Assembly: GCF_001612685.1 (NCBI RefSeq)
Contig: NZ_BDAY01000032.1
Span: forward strand, 31,166-95,165
Source: Nocardia altamirensis NBRC 108246
GTDB lineage: Bacteria; Actinomycetota; Actinomycetes; Mycobacteriales; Mycobacteriaceae
DNA: 64,000 nt
Direction of reading: 5' to 3'
Shown: positions 50,026-59,407 of the stretch, one piece after another
Numbering within the stretch: the first letter of the stretch is position 1
Layout: the number at the start of each line of letters is the position of its first letter
Position numbers and translations under genes: made by a program
Notes under the pieces: model-generated
What the model was told of the DNA's origin: nothing
The model's input: the letters and a program-made list of their open reading frames with translations, nothing else
The model's database searches: none

Positions 50026-50829
50026 GTGAAGCGCGATGTCTCGGCCCAGCTCGAGGTGGCGATCACCGCGCCAACCACCGTGGAATTCCAGATCGCCGTG
50101 GCCAGGCAGCCGAATCTGGAGTTGACCGAATCCCTGGTGTTCGACCTCGACGGCTGGATCGTCAACCCGTGGGAGATCACCGGTCCGCACGGCACCAGGA
50201 TCCACAAATTCTCCGTCGGCACAGGCACTTTGCGCGCGAACTACAGCGCGACCGTCCTCGGCGCCGCGCCACCGCAGGCGCCGTCGGACTACGACCTCGC
50301 GCTCTATCTGCGGCCGAGCCGGTTCGCCGAGTCGGACAAGTTGCTCGGCTTCGCCGCCACCGAATTCGGTTCCGGCCCACCGGATGCCGAGCTCGCTGCC
50401 AGGGTGTCGGCGTGGGTCGGGCGCCGGATCCGCTACGTCGCGGGCAGCAGCGACCCCATCGACGGTGCGGTGGAGACTCTGCTGTCCGGTGCAGGCGTGT
50501 GCCGTGACTTCACCCATCTGGTCGTCGCTTTGCTTCGCGCGGTCAAAGTGCCTGCGCGGGTGGTGTCGGTGTACGCGCCGGGCTGCTCGCCGATGGACTT
50601 CCACGCGGTGGCCGAGGCCTATGTCGACGGCAGCTGGCGCGCGCTCGACGCCACCGGCCTGGCTCCGCGTTCGACGCTGGTCCGGATCGCCACCGGCCGC
50701 GACGCCTCCGACGTGGCGTTCTTGGACAACCACGGCGGCGAGATCATCGTGAACAGCCTGCGGGTGACCGCGTTCGTCGAGGGCTATCTACCGTTCGACG
50801 ACCACGTCACTCCGGTCTCGCTCGGCTGA
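50026..50829 (+). CDS. Transglutaminase-like cysteine protease family protein
   Basis: A 267-residue cytoplasmic protein with an N-terminal beta domain (about 110 residues) and a transglutaminase core: Cys159 in GAGVCRDFTHLVVALLR, His193 in MDFHAVAEAYVDG and Asp208 in RALDATG form the triad. Such proteins are peptidases or amidases in bacteria. GTG at 50026 is favoured; an upstream ATG at 49978 exists. Converges on the FG-GAP gene with a 6-nt gap. Confidence 0.87.
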   Translation: MKRDVSAQLEVAITAPTTVEFQIAVARQPNLELTESLVFDLDGWIVNPWEITGPHGTRIHKFSVGTGTLRANYSATVLGAAPPQAPSDYDLALYLRPSRFAESDKLLGFAATEFGSGPPDAELAARVSAWVGRRIRYVAGSSDPIDGAVETLLSGAGVCRDFTHLVVALLRAVKVPARVVSVYAPGCSPMDFHAVAEAYVDGSWRALDATGLAPRSTLVRIATGRDASDVAFLDNHGGEIIVNSLRVTAFVEGYLPFDDHVTPVSLG

Positions 50830-50835
50830 GCCGGA

Positions 50836-51981
50836 TCAGGAGTTGTTCTTCAGGAACGACACCGCATTCACCGCGCCTGCCACCGCGATGTCGAGCTTGC
50901 CGTCACCGTCGTAGTCGGCGAGCGCCGGCGTCTGCGGGGCCAAGGTGACCTCGAAATCGCCGGTCTTGGTGACGGTCGTGCCGTTGCCCTGGAAGATCAC
51001 CATCCGTGAGCTGATCACCGCGGACATCGCGGCGTCCAGCTTGCCGTCCTTGTCGAAGTCGCCGACCGCGATGCTGGTCGGGCCGAGTCCGGACAGCGGG
51101 ATCCGATCGGTCTTCTTGAAACCACCCTGCCCGTTGGAGAACAGCAGCGTGGTGCTGAGCGAGAACGAATCGGCGGTGATCACATCGTCGATGCCGTCGC
51201 CGTCGAAATCGCCTGCGCGGATGTCCTCGGTGATCAATCCCGACGTGCTCGCGCCGCGCCGGGTGAAGGAGCCGTCGCCGTCGCCGGTGAAGACCTGCAC
51301 CTGTTGCAGCAGGTCGTTGTTGATCGCGATATCGATCTTGTTGTCCGCGTTGAACTTTCCGACTGTGAAGGCAGCGGCGACGCCGGGGATCGAGCTGGTC
51401 GGCCCGGCATCGAGGCTGCCGTCGCCCTTGCCGAACCAGGTCTGCACGCCGGTGGGCACCAGTGCGAGCACGTCGGCCTTGCCGTCGGCGTTGGCGTCGG
51501 CGACGATCACCTCCTGCTGCGCGCCTTCGAGCACCAAGTACTTCTTCGGCGCGCCGAAGGTGCCGTTGCCGTTGTTGAGGAACGTCGCGATCGTCGTCCA
51601 CGCCTGTGCGACGACATCCGGCTTGCCGTCGCCGTTCAGGTCGCCGACGCCGATCGCGCCGAACCCGTTGCCGACATTGCCGACTCTGGTCCCGGTGTTG
51701 AAGCGACCGTTCCCCTGTCCGGTCATCAGCACCGGCCCCGCCCCTTGGAAATCGGCGGCGACCACATCGGCCTTCCCGTCCCCGTTGAAGTCGGCGGTGA
51801 CCATGCCGATCGGTGACGGGCCTGGTCCCCATGACGGAAATTGGCCGCCGGAGGGCGAATCCACCTTCGGCGCGAAGGTGATCGTGCCTGCGGCGTGTGC
51901 GGCGATCGGGGTGATCAGACAGAGGGTGGCAGCGGTCGCGGCGAGAACCAGGCCGCGCGGACGAAGGCGAGAAGCGTTCAT
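50836..51981 (-). CDS. Secreted FG-GAP/VCBS repeat protein
   Basis: A 381-residue exported protein. The signal peptide is RGLVLAATAATLCLITPIAAHAA. The rest is about seven repeats of beta-propeller blades, each with a calcium loop such as DFNGDGKADVV, DLNGDGKPDVV, DANADGKADVL, DFDGDGIDDVI and DYDGDGKLDIA. Integrin-alpha-like propellers act in cell-surface binding. Monocistronic. Ligand unknown. Confidence 0.9.
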   Translation of the reverse strand: MNASRLRPRGLVLAATAATLCLITPIAAHAAGTITFAPKVDSPSGGQFPSWGPGPSPIGMVTADFNGDGKADVVAADFQGAGPVLMTGQGNGRFNTGTRVGNVGNGFGAIGVGDLNGDGKPDVVAQAWTTIATFLNNGNGTFGAPKKYLVLEGAQQEVIVADANADGKADVLALVPTGVQTWFGKGDGSLDAGPTSSIPGVAAAFTVGKFNADNKIDIAINNDLLQQVQVFTGDGDGSFTRRGASTSGLITEDIRAGDFDGDGIDDVITADSFSLSTTLLFSNGQGGFKKTDRIPLSGLGPTSIAVGDFDKDGKLDAAMSAVISSRMVIFQGNGTTVTKTGDFEVTLAPQTPALADYDGDGKLDIAVAGAVNAVSFLKNNS

Positions 51982-52236
51982 GAATTGTCCCGGTGTGCTG
52001 AGAGGTATTGCAGGGCCCGGACTTTATGGCCCGGCTCACAGAGACGCCTTTATATCTATGACAATTCGTCGAATTGTCTATCGGCGTGCCGTGGATTCCG
52101 GCACTGTGCCAACGCGAATTCGGCATTCCGCCCGACTTTTCTTCGGCGCGCGCGACAGTGTGCCCAGGTGTCGCGCGACACGAACGCCGCACCGCGCTGA
52201 CCTGGACACGGCGCGTCGACTGCCACGATGGGACCC

Positions 52237-53328
52237 ATGATCCGTGTGTTGACCGAACGCTGGACCGTGTACATCCCCCTCCTCGCCGCCGTGGCGCTCG
52301 CGGCAACCTGGGGGCGAAGTTTGTCCGGAGTCGCGGTGGTCGTGGTGGCCGCCGCGCTGATCGGCGCGGTGCTCGCGGCGGTCTATCACGCGGAGGTGGT
52401 CGCGCACCGGGTCGGCGAGCCGTTCGGGTCGCTGGTGCTCGCGGTCGCGGTGACCATCATCGAGGTCGCGCTCATCGTCACGTTGATGATCTCCGGCGGT
52501 GACAAGGCTGCCTCGCTGGCCCGCGACACCGTCTTCGCCGCGGTGATGATCACCTGCAACGGCATCTTCGGCCTTGCGCTGCTGGTCGGCGCGCTGCGCA
52601 GGCGGGTAGCGGTGTTCAACGCGGAGGGCACCGGCGCCGCGCTGGCCACCGTCGCGACCCTGGCCACACTGAGCCTCGTGCTGCCGACCTTCACCACCAG
52701 CGCGTCCGGACCGGAGTTCTCGCCTGCCCAATTGGTCTTCGCCGCGGTCGCCTCGCTGGCGCTTTACGGCTTGTTCGTCATGGTGCAGACGGTGCGTCAT
52801 CCGGACGACTTCTTGCCCGTCGAGGGTGATGGCGTGGTCGCCGACGATGACGACCACGATGATTCGCCGACCGCCAAGGCCGCCGTGGTGAGCCTGGCGT
52901 TGCTGTTCGTCGCGCTCGTGTGTGTGGTCGGGCTCGCCAAGGTGGTGTCCCCGTCCATCGAATCCGCCGTCGCCTCGGCAGGGCTACCGCCCTCCGCCGT
53001 CGGCGTGGTGATCGCGCTGCTGGTGCTGCTGCCGGAAACCCTGGCCGCAGTGCGGGCCGCGCGGCGAGATCGGGTGCAGATCAGCCTCAATCTCGCGCTC
53101 GGTTCGGCGATGGCGAGCATCGGGTTGACCATCCCGGCGATCGCCGTAGCAACTATCTGGCTAGATGGTCCGCTGGTGCTCGGCCTCGGTGCCACCCAAA
53201 TGGTGCTGCTCGGGCTTACAGTCGTTGTCGGCGTACTCACGGTTGTTCCCGGCCGGGCGACGCTATTGCAGGGCGGTGTCCATTTAGCCCTGTTCTCGGC
53301 TTTTGTGTTCCTCGCCGCTAGTCCCTAG
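52237..53328 (+). CDS. Ca2+/H+ antiporter (ChaA/CaCA family)
   Basis: An integral membrane exchanger of 363 residues with ten to eleven helices in two inverted halves. Alpha repeats: HRVGEPFGSLVLAVAVTIIEVALIV in the first half and ALLVLLPETLAAVRAARRDRVQISLNLALGSAMASIGLT in the second, each with the acidic residue for ion binding. A His/Asp-rich cytoplasmic loop (VVADDDDHDDSP) joins the halves. ATG at 52237 is 7 nt after CACGAT; an ATG nine bases earlier is possible. Confidence 0.9.
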   Translation: MIRVLTERWTVYIPLLAAVALAATWGRSLSGVAVVVVAAALIGAVLAAVYHAEVVAHRVGEPFGSLVLAVAVTIIEVALIVTLMISGGDKAASLARDTVFAAVMITCNGIFGLALLVGALRRRVAVFNAEGTGAALATVATLATLSLVLPTFTTSASGPEFSPAQLVFAAVASLALYGLFVMVQTVRHPDDFLPVEGDGVVADDDDHDDSPTAKAAVVSLALLFVALVCVVGLAKVVSPSIESAVASAGLPPSAVGVVIALLVLLPETLAAVRAARRDRVQISLNLALGSAMASIGLTIPAIAVATIWLDGPLVLGLGATQMVLLGLTVVVGVLTVVPGRATLLQGGVHLALFSAFVFLAASP

Positions 53329-53389
53329 GCGAAGTGATTCGGATCACGCATCATTCGCCAGGATGGCAAGGATCGTTTTTTAGTGGCAA

Positions 53390-53420
53390 GGGTCACAGCT
53401 CTTCGATTTTGTTGTGACCC
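53390..53420. promoter_or_regulatory. Inverted repeat upstream of the mce operon
   Basis: GGGTCACA (53390-53397) and TGTGACCC (53413-53420), perfect 8-bp arms with a 15-nt spacer, in the 201-nt AT-richer gap before yrbEA. The rest of the gap holds no gene. A regulator site is likely; the KstR consensus was not found here. Confidence 0.5.
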
Positions 53421-53529
53421 AGCGTAACGATTAGCTTGCAATTAGTTGGCATTGATTGCCGGGATGCGGAGAGTGCGCCATGAACTTCGACACACAACGT
53501 GCCGCAGGCGCGGCCAAAGGGCATCGGCA

Positions 53530-54372
53530 ATGACGCCGGACACACGGAAAGTCGACGAGTCCGCGGCCGCGGTCGTTCGCAAGAATTTCTCGGACACCAT
53601 CGTGTCCTCGTTGCGGACCTTCGGCCGGGCGGTCGGCATTGCCCACGAATCTGTTGTCGGCGGGTGCACCGATCTCGTTCGCGGCCAGTTCCAGTGGCGC
53701 GAGGCGCTGCTGCAGGCCTGGCGACTGGTGACCGTCACGGCGATTCCGGCGATCCTGATGGCGATCCCGTTCGGCGTGATCGTCTCGGTCCAGGTCGGCA
53801 ACCTGATCCACACCCTCGGCGCGGACTCGCTGCTCGGCGCGACCGGCGGCCTCGGCGTCATCAAGCAGGGCGCGCCGATCGCCACCGGCTTCCTGCTCGG
53901 CGGCGCTGGCTCGGCGGCCATCGCGGCCGACCTCGGCGCGCGCACCATCCGCGAGGAGATCGACGCGCTGGAAACCATGGGCATCAGCCCGGTGCACCGC
54001 CTGGTGATCCCGCGGATGGCCGCGATGCTTGTCGTCGCGCCGCTGCTGAACATCCTGATCATCTTCGTCGGCGTGCTGTCCGGCTACGCGGTCGCGATCG
54101 CCGGCCTCGGCGTCACGCCGGGCAGCTACTGGGCCACCTTCGGATCGTTCACCACGCCCGCCGACGTGTGGGTGTCCCTGCTGAAGGCGATCATCTTCGG
54201 ATTCCTTGTCGCCGTCATCGCCTGCCAGCGTGGGCTGGAGGCCAAGGGCGGCCCGCGTGGCGTCGCCGACGCGGTGAACGCGGCGGTGGTGCTCTCGGTG
54301 ATGTCGATCGTGGTCGTGAACCTGGTCGCCGCCCAGGTCACCGCGATGTTCCTACCGACGAAGTTGGCTTGA
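53530..54372 (+). CDS. yrbEA: Mce transporter permease YrbEA (MlaE family)
   Basis: A 280-residue MlaE-type permease with about five helices. The conserved GTALLGAGGLG-like region is present as GADSLLGATGGLGVIKQGAPIATGFLLGGAGSAAIAADLGARTIREEIDALETMGI, with the EExDALE motif that faces the ATPase. First gene of the mce operon, importing lipids across the mycolate envelope with an MceG ATPase encoded elsewhere. Start at ATG 53530 with AAAGGG upstream. Confidence 0.93.
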   Translation: MTPDTRKVDESAAAVVRKNFSDTIVSSLRTFGRAVGIAHESVVGGCTDLVRGQFQWREALLQAWRLVTVTAIPAILMAIPFGVIVSVQVGNLIHTLGADSLLGATGGLGVIKQGAPIATGFLLGGAGSAAIAADLGARTIREEIDALETMGISPVHRLVIPRMAAMLVVAPLLNILIIFVGVLSGYAVAIAGLGVTPGSYWATFGSFTTPADVWVSLLKAIIFGFLVAVIACQRGLEAKGGPRGVADAVNAAVVLSVMSIVVVNLVAAQVTAMFLPTKLA

Positions 54373-54373
54373 T

Positions 54374-55237
54374 ATGGCAACGTCATACGCGCCCAAGGGA
54401 TTTGCTTGGATCAAGCGCTACGCGCGCCGGGGCAGCGCGCTGGTGCGCGCCGCCGAATCGTTCGGCTTCGTCGCGGTGTTCGTGTGGCAGGTGCTCTCGG
54501 CGATTCCGTTGACGCTCAAGCGGTATCGCGGCGAGACCATGCGGGCGATCTCCGATATGACCTGGGGCCGCGGCTCGGTCATCGTCGGCGGCGGCACGGT
54601 GCCGATGATGGGCGTGCTCGGTCTGGTGATGGGCGCGTCGGTCGCCGTCGAAGCCTTCGCCACCCTGGACACCCTCGGCATGGGTCCGGTCACCGGCCTC
54701 GTCTCGGCCTACGCGACCACGCGCGAGCTGGCGCCGATCGCGGCAGCGATCGGCTTCGCCGCTCAGGCGGGCTGCCGGATCACCGCGGAGATCGGCTCGA
54801 TGCGCATCTCCGAGGAGATCGACGCGATCGAGGCGCTCGGCCTGCGCTCGGTGCCCTTCGTGGTGACGACCAGGGTGGTCGCCGGCGCGCTCGCTATCGT
54901 GCCGACGTTCCTGATCGCGCTGATCCTGAGTTACGCGGCGTGCCGCGGGTTGATCACGCTGGTGCACGGCCAGTCCGCCGGCGTCTACGACCATTACTTC
55001 TTCCAGTTCGTCTCCGGCTTCGACGTGATCGCCTCGGTGATCAAGGTGGCCATCTTCGGAACGGTAGTGATCCTGGTGCACAGCTATTACGGGTTCTTCG
55101 CCACCGGCGGGCCGGAGGGTGTCGGCATCGCGTCGGGGCGCGCGGTCCGCGCCAGCTCGGTCGCGATCATCGCGATCGACATGGTGCTGTCCATCGCGCT
55201 GTGGGGCTTCAACTCGGCGATCAGTTTTACGGGGTAG
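54374..55237 (+). CDS. yrbEB: Mce transporter permease YrbEB (MlaE family)
   Basis: A 287-residue second MlaE permease. Its core is GPVTGLVSAYATTRELAPIAAAIGFAAQAGCRITAEIGSMRISEEIDAIEALGL, again with the EEIDAIE coupling motif. It starts 1 nt after the yrbEA stop. YrbEA and YrbEB are expected to form the heterodimeric membrane channel. Confidence 0.93.
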   Translation: MATSYAPKGFAWIKRYARRGSALVRAAESFGFVAVFVWQVLSAIPLTLKRYRGETMRAISDMTWGRGSVIVGGGTVPMMGVLGLVMGASVAVEAFATLDTLGMGPVTGLVSAYATTRELAPIAAAIGFAAQAGCRITAEIGSMRISEEIDAIEALGLRSVPFVVTTRVVAGALAIVPTFLIALILSYAACRGLITLVHGQSAGVYDHYFFQFVSGFDVIASVIKVAIFGTVVILVHSYYGFFATGGPEGVGIASGRAVRASSVAIIAIDMVLSIALWGFNSAISFTG

Positions 55238-55240
55238 CGG

Positions 55241-56287
55241 ATGCCGAAGTATGGAATGCCAGGGGTCGATGCCGACCGCGGGAAGTCGCGCGTGGTCGGC
55301 GGGTCGGTGCTGCTGCTCATCGTGGTGGTGGTGCTTGCGACCGTCGTCTATCGCAATACCGGCTCGCCGGACGGACTGCGTATCGCGTTGCGCACCGAGC
55401 AGATCGGCGACGGCATCAGCGAGGGCAGCGATGTCCGGCTGGACGGGGTTCGGGTCGGCAAGGTCGCGCGGGTGGTGCCGGACGCGCTCGGCACCCAGCG
55501 AATCACCTTGCAGCTCGACGATTCCCGGCTGCACGGCATCGACGACAGCATGAAGATCGACTATTCACCCGCCAACCTGTTCGGCATCAGCGAGATCGAG
55601 TTGCGCCGTGGGACAGGCGGTTCCCCGCTGCACAACGGTGCGCTTGTCGAGTTCACCGGTAAGCGCGCCGCCGATGTCTACGACGCCACCCTCGGCAGCG
55701 TGCTGCGCAGCCTGTCCCAGGTCGGCGCGAATGTGCTGACCCCGCAGATGGTCACGGCGCTCTCGCAGCTGTCCTCCGACTTCCGTGCCTTCACGCCGCT
55801 GATGCAGGCGCTGATCACGGTGGCGCGCAGCATCGCCGACAACCAGACGATGAAACCCTCCGAACTGGCAGGCAATCTCGGGCCCGCGTTCACCGGTGCC
55901 TCCAAATTCGCCGCCGCCGGTGTCGAAGTGATCAACCGGCTCAACCACATCAACATCGTGCAGACCGACAAGCAGCACTTCGACTACGCCGTGGAGACGA
56001 TGAACAACGTCATCCTTCCCCAGGTGTCGAAGACGCTCGGCGTCACCGGCGGCTACCTCTCCGGCACCACCGACATGCTCGCGCCGACGCTGGTCATGTT
56101 GGCGCAGTTGGTCCCTCGGCCGCAGCAGTCCGCCGCCGACCTGCGCGCACTGCTCGGAAATCTGCGGCGTGCGATGCCGGATACGCCGGACGGGCCGGTC
56201 CTCGATCTCGACGTGGACCTGCGTGGCGTGCCCGGTATCGCGGTGCCCCTGCTCGGTTCCCCCGCGACTCCAGGAGGTGCCCGATGA
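55241..56287 (+). CDS. mceA: Mce family protein MceA
   Basis: A 348-residue protein with one N-terminal membrane anchor (VVGGSVLLLIVVVVLATVVY), an MCE domain (residues 40-115: GISEGSDVRLDGVRVGKVARV) and a long helical domain. MceA-F assemble into a periplasmic tube that carries lipid to the permease. Ends in ATGA overlap with mceB. Confidence 0.92.
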   Translation: MPKYGMPGVDADRGKSRVVGGSVLLLIVVVVLATVVYRNTGSPDGLRIALRTEQIGDGISEGSDVRLDGVRVGKVARVVPDALGTQRITLQLDDSRLHGIDDSMKIDYSPANLFGISEIELRRGTGGSPLHNGALVEFTGKRAADVYDATLGSVLRSLSQVGANVLTPQMVTALSQLSSDFRAFTPLMQALITVARSIADNQTMKPSELAGNLGPAFTGASKFAAAGVEVINRLNHINIVQTDKQHFDYAVETMNNVILPQVSKTLGVTGGYLSGTTDMLAPTLVMLAQLVPRPQQSAADLRALLGNLRRAMPDTPDGPVLDLDVDLRGVPGIAVPLLGSPATPGGAR

Positions 56288-57288
56288 CGGTACGTGGTGC
56301 GGCCTGGCGGCTCGCTCTGTTCGCCGCGGTCATGGTCGTGATCCTGTCGCTGGTGCTGACGGCGATCAAGCGCCCGGTCGGCGGCGACTCGGAGGCGCAC
56401 GACGCGATCTTCACCGACGCGAACGGGCTGAAGGTCGGCGACGACGTGCGCATGTACGGCGTGCAGGTCGGCAAGGTCGAGGGCCTGTCGCTCGAGGGCG
56501 ACAAGGCGAAGGTCGAGCTCACGGTCAAGACCGATACGCCGATCTACGACAACTCCATGCTGGCCATCCGCTACCAGAGCCTCACCGGCCAGCGCTACAT
56601 CGACCTGCAGCAGCAGCCGAAACCCGGTGTCCGGATCCCGGCGGACGCGCGCATCGACACCAAGATGACGGTGCCGTCCTTCGACGTGACGAGCCTGTTC
56701 AACGGCCTCAAGCCGGTGCTGGCCACATTCTCTCCCGAGCAGGTGAACCAGTTCACCAAGAGCCTGCTCGCGGTGGTCGAGGGTGACAGCAGCGGCGTCG
56801 GCGCGGCGTTGGACGCGATCGACCAGCTGAGCAAGTATGCCAGCAACCGGCAGGCGGTGATCGGCACCGTGGTGCGCAACATGTCCGAGCTCAACGAGAA
56901 GGTCGGCGGCAGGCAGCACTATCTGGTGCCGTTGCTGGCCAAGTACACCGACATCTACCAGTCGCTGGCCGAAAGTGTGCACGGGCTCGCCGATTTCGCG
57001 GATACCGGGCCGGGGGTGTTCGGCCCGCTCGACCGGCTGCTCGGCACGCTCGGGATCACCAAGGACAGCGGCCAGGACGTCGACGCACTGATTCGCACCG
57101 TCTTCCCGGATACCAAGCAGGCCGTCGAGCTGTTCAGCAAGCTGCCCGCGCTGATCACCGCGCTCGACAACGCGCTGCCGAGCACTCCGGCGAGTGTGAA
57201 ACCGGTGTGCAGCAAGGGAAATGCCGAGGTGCCCATGCCGTTGCGGGTACTGATCGCAGGACAGCAGGTGGCGATATGCCAGGCATGA
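56284..57288 (+). CDS. mceB: Mce family protein MceB
   Basis: A 334-residue protein: anchor helix (LALFAAVMVVILSLVLTAI), MCE domain with ANGLKVGDDVRMYGVQVGKVEGL, and LTGQRYIDLQQ, typical of MceB. ATG overlaps the mceA stop by 4 nt. The C-terminal region has a Cys pair (PVCSKGN ... ICQA). Confidence 0.92.
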   Translation: MTVRGAAWRLALFAAVMVVILSLVLTAIKRPVGGDSEAHDAIFTDANGLKVGDDVRMYGVQVGKVEGLSLEGDKAKVELTVKTDTPIYDNSMLAIRYQSLTGQRYIDLQQQPKPGVRIPADARIDTKMTVPSFDVTSLFNGLKPVLATFSPEQVNQFTKSLLAVVEGDSSGVGAALDAIDQLSKYASNRQAVIGTVVRNMSELNEKVGGRQHYLVPLLAKYTDIYQSLAESVHGLADFADTGPGVFGPLDRLLGTLGITKDSGQDVDALIRTVFPDTKQAVELFSKLPALITALDNALPSTPASVKPVCSKGNAEVPMPLRVLIAGQQVAICQA

Positions 57289-58304
57289 TCGGTCGCTGGT
57301 TCGGCGGCGAGAAGCCGGTGCTCGACGAGCCGTCGACGCAGCGCCGCGAGGTGCGGCTCGGCATCGCGGGCGCGGTGCTCGTGCTGATCGGCATCGTGGT
57401 GGCCGGGGTGCTGTACGCGGTGCCGATCGGCAAGACGACCTACACCGCCGAGCTGTCCGAGGCGCAGTCGGTAAAGGCCGGCGATGACGTGCGCCTGGCA
57501 GGCATCTCGGTCGGCAAGGTGAAATCGCTGGAGCTGAAGCCGGATCGGGTGGTCATGCGGTTCACCGTCGACTCCGATGTCTTCCTCGGCGAGGAGACGA
57601 CGCTGGACATCCGCATGCTGACCGTGGTCGGCGGGCACTATGTCGCGGTGACCCCGGCGGGCAAGAAGCCGTTGGGCAGCAAGGTGATTCCGGTCGATCG
57701 GGTGCGGCTGCCCTACAGCCTGGTGCAGACCTTCCAAGACGCGACCGCGCCGCTCAGCAAGATCGACGGCAGCACCTTGCGCGAAAACCTTGCCGCGCTG
57801 GACAAGTCGGTCACCGCGGCGCCGCAGACGCTGCGCACGACGCTGGACACGGTCAGCAAGTTCGTCGACGCCATCGACCGGCAGCGGACCCAGGTGTCCA
57901 ACGCCATCGCGGTGGCCGACGAGAACGTGAAGCTGTACGACAGCGCCAAGGGCGAGTTCCACCGGATGATCGACAACATCAACCTGCTCGAGACCGTGCT
58001 GATCGACAAGCGCGCAACGCTGCGCGAAGCGATCGCCGATCTCAAGAGCGTGTTGCAGCGCGCGACCTTCCTGGTGCCTGCCTGGGAATCCACCTTCAAG
58101 CCGATGGCGCAGCCGCTGGCCGACGCGGTGAACAAGCTGGAGGGGCTGACCGACCGCATCGAACCGCTCATCAACGCCACCAAGAGTCTCGGGCAGAAGA
58201 TGCAGCAGTTCGCGCCCGACGGCGGTGTGACGGTGGACCAGTCCGGCCAGACGATCCAGGCGCCCGCGGGCGTGTGCATCCCGCTTCCCGGAAAGGCGTG
58301 CTGA
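57276..58304 (+). CDS. mceC: Mce family protein MceC
   Basis: A 342-residue protein: anchor helix (LGIAGAVLVLIGIVVAGVLY), MCE domain (VKAGDDVRLAGISVGKVKSLELK) and helical tail. ATG 57276 with AGGTGG upstream, or ATG 57285 in an ATGA overlap with mceB; both are in frame. Ends in a short Cys-containing stretch (GVCIPLPGKAC). Confidence 0.92.
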   Translation: MPGMIGRWFGGEKPVLDEPSTQRREVRLGIAGAVLVLIGIVVAGVLYAVPIGKTTYTAELSEAQSVKAGDDVRLAGISVGKVKSLELKPDRVVMRFTVDSDVFLGEETTLDIRMLTVVGGHYVAVTPAGKKPLGSKVIPVDRVRLPYSLVQTFQDATAPLSKIDGSTLRENLAALDKSVTAAPQTLRTTLDTVSKFVDAIDRQRTQVSNAIAVADENVKLYDSAKGEFHRMIDNINLLETVLIDKRATLREAIADLKSVLQRATFLVPAWESTFKPMAQPLADAVNKLEGLTDRIEPLINATKSLGQKMQQFAPDGGVTVDQSGQTIQAPAGVCIPLPGKAC

Positions 58305-59407
58305 TGCTGAAACAGGTGCTCGGATCCCGGGCGTTCATGTCGATCGCCGGGGCCGTTGTCGTAGCCGCCGTCGCGGTGGCGGGCTATCTCATCGCCTTCG
58401 ATCCGCTGAAGCGGACCGAATCCTATTGCGCGATCATGCCCGACAGCATCGGGCTGTATCCGGGCAATCAGGTGACGATGCGCGGTCTGACCGTCGGCAG
58501 CGTCAGCAAGGTGCACAATCAGGGTAAGGATGTCCGCGTCGACTTCGAAGTCGACGCGAAATACCCTGTCTACGTGGATGCTTCGGCCACCACGGTCTCG
58601 GACACCGTGGTCGCTGACCGCAATCTCGCGGTGCTGGCCAGCGGTAAGAACTTGCAGCGCTGGGCGCCGGGCACCTGCATCACCAACACGGTGACGCCGA
58701 AGAGTCTCACCGAAACTCTCAACGCGCTCGGGCAGTTGTCCGAACAGCTCAACGGCGCCGAGGCGGGGCAGCAGAATTCGCTGTCCAAGGGGCTGGCCAC
58801 GTTGGACGCGGCGTCCTCCGGCACCGGCCCGCAGATCAACGCGCTGATCCACAAGCTCGGCTCCGCGGTCTCCTCACCGGACGCCGACATCGCCCACCTG
58901 GCAGGCATTTTCGATTCGTTCGCCGCGGTGTCGAAGAAGGTCGCCCAGTACTGGCCCGACATCAAATCCATGATGACGCGGGTCGGACCGGTGCTCGATC
59001 AGTCCAGCGACGATCTACTCCTGCCCGGCGTCGAACTGTTCGACGCACTGCGCCAGGTGTTCCCCATGCTGAATGAGATCGTCACCATGTTCGGTAGCAC
59101 GATCCTGCGTGGCTTGGACTTCACCGTGCCGCTGATAAAGCTGTTGCGCGCCAACGTCGGATCGCTGCGCGACATCATCATGATGGTGCCCGGCCTCGTC
59201 GCCGGATTCCGCACCGTCACCGACCAGTCGACCAACGCGGCAGGCATCACCTATGCCCCGCCTCGGGTGCGGATTCCGGAACAGAACGCCGAACAGGTGT
59301 GCGCGGCCGTGAATGCGATCGCACCGGGACGCTGCTCCGGCGCCGCGAACGGCCTGGTCGACGTCGACATCGCACGACTGGTACTGGGAACGGCAGGTGC
59401 CCGATGA
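58304..59407 (+). CDS. mceD: Mce family protein MceD
   Basis: A 367-residue protein starting MLKQVLGSRAFMSIAG with an anchor helix, MCE domain (GLYPGNQVTMRGLTVGSVSKV) and a long helical part. TGATG overlap with mceC. Shorter C-terminus than in many mycobacterial MceD proteins, which carry a proline-rich extension. Confidence 0.92.
   Translation: MLKQVLGSRAFMSIAGAVVVAAVAVAGYLIAFDPLKRTESYCAIMPDSIGLYPGNQVTMRGLTVGSVSKVHNQGKDVRVDFEVDAKYPVYVDASATTVSDTVVADRNLAVLASGKNLQRWAPGTCITNTVTPKSLTETLNALGQLSEQLNGAEAGQQNSLSKGLATLDAASSGTGPQINALIHKLGSAVSSPDADIAHLAGIFDSFAAVSKKVAQYWPDIKSMMTRVGPVLDQSSDDLLLPGVELFDALRQVFPMLNEIVTMFGSTILRGLDFTVPLIKLLRANVGSLRDIIMMVPGLVAGFRTVTDQSTNAAGITYAPPRVRIPEQNAEQVCAAVNAIAPGRCSGAANGLVDVDIARLVLGTAGAR

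Noticed and set aside
51304..51816. Plus-strand frame opposite the FG-GAP gene
   Set aside because: Mirror of calcium-loop repeats; no independent evidence of coding.
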